Shown here piece by piece: positions 37,089 through 44,692 of a DNA stretch of 64,000 nt; the stretch's first letter is position 1, and every line of letters begins with the position of its first letter. The translations under genes were made by a program, and so were the position numbers. Source of the DNA: Arthrobacter sp. GMC3 (GTDB lineage: Bacteria; Actinomycetota; Actinomycetes; Actinomycetales; Micrococcaceae); assembly GCF_002929305.1 (NCBI RefSeq), contig NZ_PJIO01000003.1, forward strand, positions 1 to 64,000, given 5' to 3'. The notes beneath the pieces were generated by a model. It ran no database searches. It worked only from the letters and a program-made list of their open reading frames with translations, and was not told the DNA's origin.

Positions 37089-38099
37089 ATGCCAACCAAG
37101 CGAACAAAGCAGTCAGACGCACTCCGTGCTGCACAAATGTATTATTTGCAGGATCAGACGATGGACGCCATTGCCCGTGAACTTCGAACGTCCCGTTCCA
37201 CAGTGTCCCGGCTCCTGTCGGCCGCCCGAGAGAGCGGCCTGGTGCAGATCCAAATCAAGACCCCCTCGGACAGGGCGCCCGAGCTGGAACGGGCCATCCG
37301 CAATCGCTACAAGGTGGAGGTCCACGTTGTTCCCGTGGCGGACACTCTCAACGAGGTGGACGTCCTGGACCGGGTCAGCATGCAGGCTGCCCGCACCATT
37401 ACACCTCTTGTGGACTCCAACGCGGTGATTGGTGTGGCCTGGGGCTCCACGCTCAGCGCCGTCAGCAGGCACCTGACCCGTAAAACAACCCATGGCAGCA
37501 CCATCGTCCAGCTCAACGGGGCAGGCAACACCCAAACCACCGGCATCACCTACGCCTCCGAGATCATCCGCCGCTTTGGCACTGCCTACGGCGCCAAGGT
37601 GGAACAGTTCCCGGTACCAGCATTCTTCGACAACGCAGAAACCAAGCGAATGATGTGGGAGGAACGCAGCGTCAGGCGCATCCTGGATCTCCAGGAACGC
37701 GCCACCATCGCCATCTTCGGGGTCGGATCCATGGATGCCGACGTCCCCAGCCACGTCTACGTTGGCGGCTACCTAGACTCCACCGACATCGACGCACTCG
37801 AGGCCAGTGGGGTGGCTGGCGATGTGGCAACTGTGTTCTTCCGCGGCGATGGCAGCGATGCCGGAATCGTGCTTAACGACCGCTCCAGCGGTCCTAGCCT
37901 GGACAGCCTGCGCAAGATCCGGCGTCGTATTTGCGTGGTCTCCGGTGCCCGGAAAATTAAGGGCCTCCGTGGCGCACTCGCGGCCGGACTTGCTACCGAC
38001 CTAATCTTGGACGAGAGCACGGCCCGGGAGTTAGTGGAACAAGAAACCGCCTCCAATGACCCGATATTTGGCTTCCTGAACAGCCTGGACGGCCTCTAG
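37089..38099 (+). CDS. SorC-family sugar-binding transcriptional regulator
   Basis: A 336-residue regulator. The N-terminal helix-turn-helix (about 10-55) reads YYLQDQTMDAIARELRTSRS, then TVSRLLSAARESGLVQIQI, typical of SorC/DeoR-like proteins. The rest is the SorC sugar-binding domain, an NagB-like fold, with NAVIGVAWGSTLSAVSRHL and a C-terminal ALAAGLATDLILDESTAREL. The ligand is probably a phosphorylated sugar or polyol. Its divergent position next to glpD-glpF-glpK suggests control of glycerol use, with glycerol 3-phosphate or dihydroxyacetone phosphate as candidate signals. AAAGG is about 11 bases before the ATG. Confidence 0.9.
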   Translation: MPTKRTKQSDALRAAQMYYLQDQTMDAIARELRTSRSTVSRLLSAARESGLVQIQIKTPSDRAPELERAIRNRYKVEVHVVPVADTLNEVDVLDRVSMQAARTITPLVDSNAVIGVAWGSTLSAVSRHLTRKTTHGSTIVQLNGAGNTQTTGITYASEIIRRFGTAYGAKVEQFPVPAFFDNAETKRMMWEERSVRRILDLQERATIAIFGVGSMDADVPSHVYVGGYLDSTDIDALEASGVAGDVATVFFRGDGSDAGIVLNDRSSGPSLDSLRKIRRRICVVSGARKIKGLRGALAAGLATDLILDESTARELVEQETASNDPIFGFLNSLDGL

Positions 38100-38148
38100 C
38101 GAGCTCTAGCGAGCGGCATCCCCGCTCTACTCGTCTAGAGTCATAAGT

Positions 38149-38982
38149 ATGCATTCTTCCCCCAAAGTCACTCTCAATAACGGCGTACTGATGGATGCCC
38201 TCGGCTACGGGGTCTACAAGGTCCCCGCCCAGGACTGTGCCGACCTGGTCTCAACCGCCCTCGACGCCGGTTACCGCAGCGTAGATACCGCCGCCCTGTA
38301 CGGCAATGAGGAGGGGGTAGGCGCCGCAATTCGTGCCGCCGTCGCCACCGGCACGCCCAGGGAAGACCTCTTTGTGACCTCCAAGGTGTGGAACGATCAC
38401 CACGGTTATGACGCCACGCTGCGCGCCTTCGATGAGTCCATGGAACGGCTCGGGCTGGACTCCCTTGATCTGTTCCTCATCCACTGGCCATGCCCCGAAC
38501 AGGGACTCTTCATCCCCACGTATAAGGCACTGGAAACCCTGTACGGGGAAGGCCGCGTGCGCGCCATCGGCGTGAGCAATTTCGAACCCGAGCACCTGCG
38601 CCAGTTGCTGGACGCCTGCGATGTGGTTCCCGCCGTGAACCAGATCGAACTCCACCCGTGGCTGCAACAACGCGAACTGCGCGCCCTCCACGCAGAACTC
38701 GGCATCGCCACCCAGGCCTGGAGCCCGCTGGCCCGTGGCGGCCTCCTGGACGATCCAGACCTCGCCGGCATCGCCGCCCTCCACGGGCGTTCCGTGGCCC
38801 AGATTGTGCTGCGCTGGCATATCCAGTCCGGGCATCTGGTGATTCCCAAGGCCAGCTCGGCCCAGCGCATCAGCGAGAATTTGCGGGTCTTTGATTTCGC
38901 CCTGAGCGCCGCGCAGATGGACACCATCGCGGCCATGGATCGCGGCCACCGCTCAGGCTCCAATCCCACCCAGGTGAACTAG
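38149..38982 (+). CDS. Aldo/keto reductase
   Basis: NADPH-dependent oxidoreductase, 277 residues, (beta/alpha)8 barrel, close to the 2,5-diketo-D-gluconate reductase group. The catalytic tetrad is readable as D46, Y51, K79 and H112 (SVDTAALYGNE, VTSKVWN, LIHWP). The signature IGVSNFEPEHLRQLL and the C-terminal cofactor motif VIPKASSAQRISEN are present. The substrate is unknown. It starts at ATG 38149 with no Shine-Dalgarno; TAGAGT seven bases before the ATG could be a -10 box for a leaderless message. Nine bases separate its stop from the hydrolase gene. Confidence 0.93.
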   Translation: MHSSPKVTLNNGVLMDALGYGVYKVPAQDCADLVSTALDAGYRSVDTAALYGNEEGVGAAIRAAVATGTPREDLFVTSKVWNDHHGYDATLRAFDESMERLGLDSLDLFLIHWPCPEQGLFIPTYKALETLYGEGRVRAIGVSNFEPEHLRQLLDACDVVPAVNQIELHPWLQQRELRALHAELGIATQAWSPLARGGLLDDPDLAGIAALHGRSVAQIVLRWHIQSGHLVIPKASSAQRISENLRVFDFALSAAQMDTIAAMDRGHRSGSNPTQVN

Positions 38983-38991
38983 GTTTATTTG

Positions 38992-39927
38992 ATGAACTCA
39001 AGCGTGAAGAAGCGTACGACGCCGGCCGGCCCGCCCATTGTGGTGGACCTCGACACCAGGAAATCTGCGCATACCGTTGAGGTGCTGGCCACAGCCGTGC
39101 ACTACTGGGACTATGAGCCCCTTGAGCAGTCGGCGGCCACCCGCACCATTGTCATGGTGCATGGCTTTCGCGGCGACCACCACGGCCTGGAGCGGGTGGT
39201 GGAGCTCTTGCCCGGACACCGCGTGGTCATGGCGGACCTTCCAGGCTTCGGCCTCTCCCCCGCATTCAAGGACCACACGCATTCCATTGCCGGCTATGGC
39301 GAGTTCCTCGACACGTTCCTGCAAACCTTGGGCCTGGGACCCGACACCGTCTTGCTGGGCCATTCCTTCGGATCCATTGTGGTCAGCCACTTTGTCGCCG
39401 CCCGTCCGGGCCGGGTCTATCCCCTGATCCTGGTGAACCCCATCGCCTCCCCTGCCCTTGAGGGGCCCAAAGGGGTCATGACCAAGCTGGCGGTGTTCTA
39501 CTACTGGGCTTCGGCGAAGCTGCCAGCATCCCTGGGCAACGCCCTGCTGCGCAGCAAGCTGATAGTCAAGGTCATGAGCGTGACCATGGCCAAGACCAGG
39601 GACAAAGAGCTGTTGGCATTCATCCACGCCCAGCACCATGCGTACTTCAGCGGTTTCGCCAACCGCGAGATGCTCCTGGAGTCGTTCCAGGCCTCGGTCA
39701 GCGGTACCGTGCGCGAAGTGGCCACCGCGTTGACGCTGCCCACGCTGCTCATTGCTGGCGCCGAGGATGAGATTGCCACGCTTCCCAACCAGCGCAAACT
39801 CGTGAAATTGCTGCCCGAGGCTGAATTGGTGGTCATCGCCGACGTCGGCCATTTGATCCACTATGAAACACCCGAACCGGCAGCGAATGCCATCATCGAC
39901 TTCCTGGAAAGGCATCCCGCCCCGTGA
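38992..39927 (+). CDS. Alpha/beta hydrolase
   Basis: A 311-residue serine hydrolase of the alpha/beta fold. The oxyanion region is MVHGFRGDHHG, the nucleophile elbow is GHSFGS with Ser125, the Asp is in AGAEDEIA, and the catalytic His is in DVGHLIHYE near the C-terminus. A lid region lies at about 160-235. The substrate is unknown. ATG 38992 is chosen over a TTG one codon earlier, with AGG nine bases upstream. Its stop overlaps the glycosyltransferase start (GTGA), so the two are translated together. Confidence 0.88.
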   Translation: MNSSVKKRTTPAGPPIVVDLDTRKSAHTVEVLATAVHYWDYEPLEQSAATRTIVMVHGFRGDHHGLERVVELLPGHRVVMADLPGFGLSPAFKDHTHSIAGYGEFLDTFLQTLGLGPDTVLLGHSFGSIVVSHFVAARPGRVYPLILVNPIASPALEGPKGVMTKLAVFYYWASAKLPASLGNALLRSKLIVKVMSVTMAKTRDKELLAFIHAQHHAYFSGFANREMLLESFQASVSGTVREVATALTLPTLLIAGAEDEIATLPNQRKLVKLLPEAELVVIADVGHLIHYETPEPAANAIIDFLERHPAP

Positions 39928-41030
39928 CTGCCAGCACCACGCCGGCCCCTGCCGGCCCGCAACCAAAAATCGTCATGGACGCCCGTTTCACACGCATGGA
40001 CCACCACGACGGAATCAGCCGGTACGGCGCCTCGCTGATGGCCGCCGTCGCCCCTTACGCCCAGGTGACAATGCTCATTCACGATGAGAGACAGCTGGCA
40101 CTCCTGCCGGCGCTGCCGTGGGTGAAGATCAACTCGCCGCTCTCGCCTTTGGAACTTTTCGTCTCCCGGCACGTGAACAAACTGGGCGCCGATCTGGTCT
40201 TTTGCCCCATGCAAACCATGGGTAGCTGGGGCCGCAAATACCCGCTGGTATTGACCCTTCACGACCTCATTTACTACGAGCACCCAGCCCCGCCCGGGTT
40301 CTTGCCCGCGCCCGTGCGAGCACTGTGGCGGCTCTACCACAAGGCCTACTGGCCGCAGCGAGTGCTGCTGAATCGTGCCGACGTGGTGGCGACCATCAGC
40401 CAGACCACCCTGGGTTTGATGAACAAATTCAAGCTCACGAAGAAGCCCATCCGGATCATCGGCAACGCACCCCAGGGCGACCGCACGCCGCGAGATCCCG
40501 CCGTTGCGCCCGAGAAAACCTTGACGTACATGGGCTCCTTCATGCCGTACAAGAACGTGGAAACGCTCATTGCCGGCATGGCCGCGCTGCCAGACTTCAC
40601 GCTGAACCTCCTTAGCCGCATCACCCCGCAACGTCGCGCGGAGCTAGAGTCGCTGGTTCCAGCCGGTGCAACGGTCGTCTTCCACAACGGTGTCACCGAC
40701 GCCGAATACGACCAAATGCTGCTGCGCACGACGGCGTTGGTCACCTTGTCCAAGGCCGAGGGCTACGGCCTGCCACTCGTTGAAGCTATGGCCCTAGGAA
40801 CGCCGGTGGTCGTCGCAGACACGGAGATCTTCCGTGAGGTGGGCGGGGACGCAGCGCACTATGTACCGGCGGATTCCGCCGCCGACTTTGCCGCGACCGT
40901 CCGATCCCTAGCCGAGCCGGGTGCCTGGGCGGAGAGTTCGACGGCGTCGGTGGCCCGCGCGGGCGCGTTCAGTTGGGATGCCTCCGCCCGGGAGTTGTTG
41001 GCGATCGCGGAACACCTTCGGAGCGCCTAG
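39924..41030 (+). CDS. Glycosyltransferase family 4 protein
   Basis: A 368-residue GT-B glycosyltransferase. The N-terminal acceptor half begins KIVMDARFTRMDHHDGISRY, typical of mannosyltransferase-like GT4 proteins. LTLHDLIYYEHP and a hinge follow. The C-terminal donor half has TYMGSFMPYKNVETLIAGMA and the GT4 signature KAEGYGLPLVEAMALGTPVV, with the conserved Glu residues that bind the sugar nucleotide. No membrane segment is seen. Donor and acceptor are unknown. Co-translated with the hydrolase upstream; together with the reductase it may act on a cell-envelope glycolipid, which is speculation from linkage. Confidence 0.9.
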   Translation: MTASTTPAPAGPQPKIVMDARFTRMDHHDGISRYGASLMAAVAPYAQVTMLIHDERQLALLPALPWVKINSPLSPLELFVSRHVNKLGADLVFCPMQTMGSWGRKYPLVLTLHDLIYYEHPAPPGFLPAPVRALWRLYHKAYWPQRVLLNRADVVATISQTTLGLMNKFKLTKKPIRIIGNAPQGDRTPRDPAVAPEKTLTYMGSFMPYKNVETLIAGMAALPDFTLNLLSRITPQRRAELESLVPAGATVVFHNGVTDAEYDQMLLRTTALVTLSKAEGYGLPLVEAMALGTPVVVADTEIFREVGGDAAHYVPADSAADFAATVRSLAEPGAWAESSTASVARAGAFSWDASARELLAIAEHLRSA

Positions 41031-41119
41031 GCGCACGGCTCCGCGGCCAGAGCGACGCCTTCACGGTCGTCGATTGATCTTCGTCCCTCCGCAGGTATAA
41101 GTATTCGTATAGTTTTCAA

Positions 41120-41153
41120 CATTAGAACAATTAATCGTTTACATATTCTAATG
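41120..41153. promoter_or_regulatory. AT-rich inverted repeat upstream of the HNH/DUF222 gene
   Basis: CATTAGAA and TTCTAATG form a perfect 8-bp inverted repeat with 18 bases between, ending 20 bases before the ATG at 41173. The region from about 41090 to 41170 is strikingly AT-rich against its GC-rich surroundings. Operator or promoter function is inferred. Confidence 0.5.
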
Positions 41154-41172
41154 ATGGTGATGGAATTGATAC

Positions 41173-42888
41173 ATGGAAAAATTCCAGCCGGAGATGACAC
41201 CCCCGACCGCAGGCAGACAGCCCGCGGCAGGGTCATGGTCCCCGGCGCCCGGCATTGTGGCCGCCTATCAGTTCGTCGATCCGGTATCCCAGCCCCGGCG
41301 ACAAGAGCGCCAAGACGTCTCTGTGCCCGACCCCCTCGCACGGGCACGCCAGCTGGCCGGCGAGCCCCATCCTCCCGTCGCCTCCACAGAACTGATCATT
41401 GATTCGGTCGAAGCACTGGCCGAGGCCGAGTACCTGTGTTCCGTCTCCACCCTGCGCAGCCTTGCGCTCATCGAATCCGGCATTGCAGCGCTCAAGGCCA
41501 GAGCCATTGAGCGGCTCGACGCCGCATCCACCCGACTCGGCAAGGTATCCGAACTGGATCCCTGGCAGCAGGAAGTCCTCTCGATCTCCACAACAGCCGA
41601 GCTCAGTGCGGCCCTAGGCCTTCCCCAGCACTCCGGTGCGGCATTGAAAAAGCAATGCACCTCCTTAGTGCGCCAGCATCCGGATACCCTGACGGCACTG
41701 TCCAACGGTTCCATCTCATGGCGCAACGCGACCGCTGTCCTTGACCACCTTGAGACCTTGGGTGAGTCGCAAACTCCATCGGGATGCCCTGCTGTTTCGG
41801 AGACGGCACTGTTTGAATTCGAACACCAACTTCTGGAACTGGCGGCGGGAATGACCACCCCTAAATTCCTTGTGCAGGCCCGTCGCCTGAGGGAACGCAC
41901 CCATCCGGACATCATCGCCACCCGACACGCAATGGCCATTTCTGAGCGAAAGCTGGTGCTGTTGCCCGACAAGGACGGCATGTCGTGGCTATCAATGTTC
42001 CTGCCGGCCGACGCCGCACAAGGGATCTGGAACCAAGCAACGCGTACCGCACGCACCCTGCAGGGATCCAGCGAGCACCGCACCCTGACGCAACTGCGCG
42101 TGGATGTGCTCGTGCAATGGCTTCTTGCGACGGGCACACCTCCGGCACAAAACCACGGCACCTTCCCCGTTGGACAGGCACCGGACATGGCGCCGGATAC
42201 CGATGAACCCGCACCAGCTAGCGCGGACACGGTGCCAGGCAGCTCCACACGACCGTTGGCCCAGGTCCTGGTCACTATTCCTCTCTTGACGCTGCTGGGA
42301 CGGTCCAATGAGCCAGCAGAACTTGAGGGATACGGCCCCATCCCGCCAAACATGGCCAGGGAACTGGCCGCCGGCAGCCCCACCCTGTACCGGATCATGG
42401 TGGACCCCTACACAAACAAGTATCTTTCCATGGATCCCACCCGATACCGGGTTTCCGGTGCCACCAGAACAATGCTGCGCGCACGCGATGGCACCTGCGT
42501 TTTCACCGGTTGCAACACCGTCACCGCTGACACGGAACTCGATCATGTCCTTGCATGGGAAAACGGAGGGGCATCAACTCCGGAGAATCTCAGGAGTGAA
42601 TGTGGCACCCACCATCGACTCAAGCACTTCAAGGATGGCAAGTCCCGGGAGGGGAAAAGAAGGCTGGCCCACAATGCTGCAAGGAACGGTCGCGTCCCGG
42701 GATCTGGCACCAGAATCATGAACGGGTGGACGCCCGCCACCTCCCACGACCCCGCCGCGAGACCCGGGTGGATCTCGCCAGCTGGCCACCTGTATCCTCC
42801 GGAGTCAACCCCCAATACTCCGCCATTGATCCCGGATGCGATCATCATCAACGCCATTGAAGAAATGCGCGGATACCGGCAGCCCTAG
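41173..42888 (+). CDS. DUF222 and HNH endonuclease-domain protein (13E12-repeat type)
   Basis: A 571-residue protein of the actinobacterial DUF222/HNH family. Residues about 75-380 are the helical DUF222 region. The C-terminal HNH zinc-nuclease motif at about 435-480 includes RDGTCVFTGCNTVTADTELD, then HVLAWENGGASTPENLRSEC and GTHHRLKHFKDG. The catalytic His-Asn-His and paired Cys residues appear intact. The family is often multi-copy and scattered in Arthrobacter-like genomes; its role is unsettled, with mobile or defence nuclease and repair all suggested. The ATG has GGA about eight bases upstream. No terminal repeats or target duplications were seen at its borders. Confidence 0.92.
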   Translation: MEKFQPEMTPPTAGRQPAAGSWSPAPGIVAAYQFVDPVSQPRRQERQDVSVPDPLARARQLAGEPHPPVASTELIIDSVEALAEAEYLCSVSTLRSLALIESGIAALKARAIERLDAASTRLGKVSELDPWQQEVLSISTTAELSAALGLPQHSGAALKKQCTSLVRQHPDTLTALSNGSISWRNATAVLDHLETLGESQTPSGCPAVSETALFEFEHQLLELAAGMTTPKFLVQARRLRERTHPDIIATRHAMAISERKLVLLPDKDGMSWLSMFLPADAAQGIWNQATRTARTLQGSSEHRTLTQLRVDVLVQWLLATGTPPAQNHGTFPVGQAPDMAPDTDEPAPASADTVPGSSTRPLAQVLVTIPLLTLLGRSNEPAELEGYGPIPPNMARELAAGSPTLYRIMVDPYTNKYLSMDPTRYRVSGATRTMLRARDGTCVFTGCNTVTADTELDHVLAWENGGASTPENLRSECGTHHRLKHFKDGKSREGKRRLAHNAARNGRVPGSGTRIMNGWTPATSHDPAARPGWISPAGHLYPPESTPNTPPLIPDAIIINAIEEMRGYRQP

Positions 42889-42942
42889 GCCGGCGCAGGG
42901 ATCCCCGGGCCCACATGGCTTCCCACTTTGCGGGGCAAGGCG

Positions 42943-43056
42943 TTCTACTTGGCGGGCAAAGTAGAAAATAGTTGCGCGAAGCCACATGTAGGTAGATGAT
43001 TTCGCATAGAAGAATCGGATCCGTGGCCCTGCGCATACTGGCAGCCCCACGGATCC
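42943..43056. promoter_or_regulatory. Two inverted repeats in the leader of the APC permease gene
   Basis: The 208-base spacer before the permease holds a hairpin TTCTACTT / AAGTAGAA (42943-42966, 8-base loop). It also holds a perfect 10-bp inverted repeat GGATCCGTGG / CCACGGATCC (43017-43026 and 43047-43056), which ends 40 bases before the permease ATG. They match no riboswitch class that I recognise. One may end the HNH transcript; the other may be an operator or leader structure. Confidence 0.5.
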
Positions 43057-43096
43057 ACCCTTGCCGGCCGGTCCGGCCATAGCGGTTGGAAGTCAT

Positions 43097-44692
43097 ATGT
43101 CCAGCACAGTAGGATCTCACGAAGTCAATGACAAAGGATTGAAGGGCGGGGCCCTCGGCCTAGTCTCAAGCGTGGTAGTTGGCATCGCCTCAACGGCGCC
43201 GGCCTACAGTTTGGCAGCCAGCCTCGGCTTCATCGTGGTCGGCGGAGGCTTGGTGGCCGGGGTGAAGGCCCCCGGAATTGTTCTACTGGCTTTCATTCCC
43301 ATGTACCTGATCGCCGTGGCGTACCAGGAACTAAACAAGGCAGAACCCGATTGCGGCACCACGTTCACCTGGGCCTCCCGGGCCATTGGACCAAAAACGG
43401 GGTGGATGGGCGGCTGGGGCATCATCATCGCCGACATCATCGTCATGGCGAACCTGGCCCAAATCGCCGGAGCGTACTCGTTCACCTTTGTTGGCGGTTT
43501 TGGCTTTCCAGCCGTCTCGGCCCTGGCCTCGAACACGACAGCCACCACCATTGCGGGCCTGCTGTGGATCGCCGTTATGACCTGGATCTGTTATCGCGGC
43601 ATCGAAATATCTGCCCGCGTGCAGTACGTGCTACTTTCATTCGAGGTCGTGATCTTGATCTTCTTCGCCGTCTTTGCCCTGGTCAGGGTGTACTCGGGGA
43701 ACGCGGAACCGTATTCCATCATGCCCAACTGGGATTGGTTTAACCCGTTCACCTTGAATTTCGGCCAGACCATTGCACCGGCCATGTTGACGGCCATCTT
43801 CATCTATTGGGGTTGGGACACGGCAGTTTCCGTCAATGAGGAAACCAAGGACCCCGGCAAGACACCGGGGCGGGCGGCAGTGATCAGCACCTTCCTGCTG
43901 CTGGCCACTTACAGCATTGTCACCGTTGCAGCCATTGCCTTCGCGGGCGTTGGAGACAAAGGGATCGGACTGGCGAATCCGGCAAACTCTGCCGATGTCT
44001 TTTCCGCCATTGGCCCGGCACTTTTCGGTGGCGGGGTCATGGGATCGATCTTGATGACGCTTCTGGGGTTCTCCATCCTGACCTCGGCGTCGGCCTCGAC
44101 TCAAACCACCATCTTGCCGACGGCGCGAACATCCCTGGCGATGGCGGTACACAAGGCGCTTCCGGAACACTTTGCTCGGATGCATCCAAAGTACCTAACC
44201 CCCACCTGGTCCACTATCGGCATGGGGCTGGTTTCGGCCCTTTTCTTCCTGATCTTCACCTTGATCAGCCCCACTTTGCTCCTGGCGCTGATCGGCTCCA
44301 TCGGTCTGATGATCGCCTTCTACTACGGCCTGACGGGCTTCACCTGCACCTGGTACTACCGCAAGACGCTGACGTCATCTTTCCGCAACTTCGTCATGCG
44401 CGGCGTCTACCCCATGGTCGGCGGACTGATGCTCGCCGCGGTGTTCGTCTATGGCCTGTATAACTTTGCCCAGCCTGATTGGCTTGTTGATGCCAATGGA
44501 AACAACGTGACCATTTTCGGTATCGGTGCCGAGGCTGTGGTGGGAGTGGGTGGTCTTCTCATTGGCTTGGTTTTGATGGGGATCTGGTGGATCAGAAGTC
44601 CACAGTTCTTCCGCGGCCAGACGCTGACCCGTCGTTTCCACGAGACAGAGTCCGGCCCTGCCTCCCCCACCGTTCTTGAACCGGAGCTCTAA
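43097..44692 (+). CDS. APC-family amino acid/polyamine permease
   Basis: Integral membrane transporter of 531 residues with about 12-14 hydrophobic segments. The APC start is readable: GLKGGALGLVSSVVVGIAST then APAYSLAASLGFIVV, followed by PDCGTTFTWASRAIGPKTGW. SVNEETKDPGKTPGRAAVIS (loop before helix 7) and ASASTQTTILPTARTSLAMA follow. The substrate, an amino acid, amine or related compound, cannot be assigned. ATG 43097 is used because GGAAG is four bases upstream and the protein then begins M-S-S-T. The frame opens at 43061. Its stop overlaps the convergent priA stop by a few bases. Confidence 0.92.
   Translation: MSSTVGSHEVNDKGLKGGALGLVSSVVVGIASTAPAYSLAASLGFIVVGGGLVAGVKAPGIVLLAFIPMYLIAVAYQELNKAEPDCGTTFTWASRAIGPKTGWMGGWGIIIADIIVMANLAQIAGAYSFTFVGGFGFPAVSALASNTTATTIAGLLWIAVMTWICYRGIEISARVQYVLLSFEVVILIFFAVFALVRVYSGNAEPYSIMPNWDWFNPFTLNFGQTIAPAMLTAIFIYWGWDTAVSVNEETKDPGKTPGRAAVISTFLLLATYSIVTVAAIAFAGVGDKGIGLANPANSADVFSAIGPALFGGGVMGSILMTLLGFSILTSASASTQTTILPTARTSLAMAVHKALPEHFARMHPKYLTPTWSTIGMGLVSALFFLIFTLISPTLLLALIGSIGLMIAFYYGLTGFTCTWYYRKTLTSSFRNFVMRGVYPMVGGLMLAAVFVYGLYNFAQPDWLVDANGNNVTIFGIGAEAVVGVGGLLIGLVLMGIWWIRSPQFFRGQTLTRRFHETESGPASPTVLEPEL

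Noticed and set aside
41173..42888. HNH/DUF222 gene as part of an insertion sequence or intron
   Set aside because: No terminal inverted repeats, target duplication or transposase are visible at its edges.
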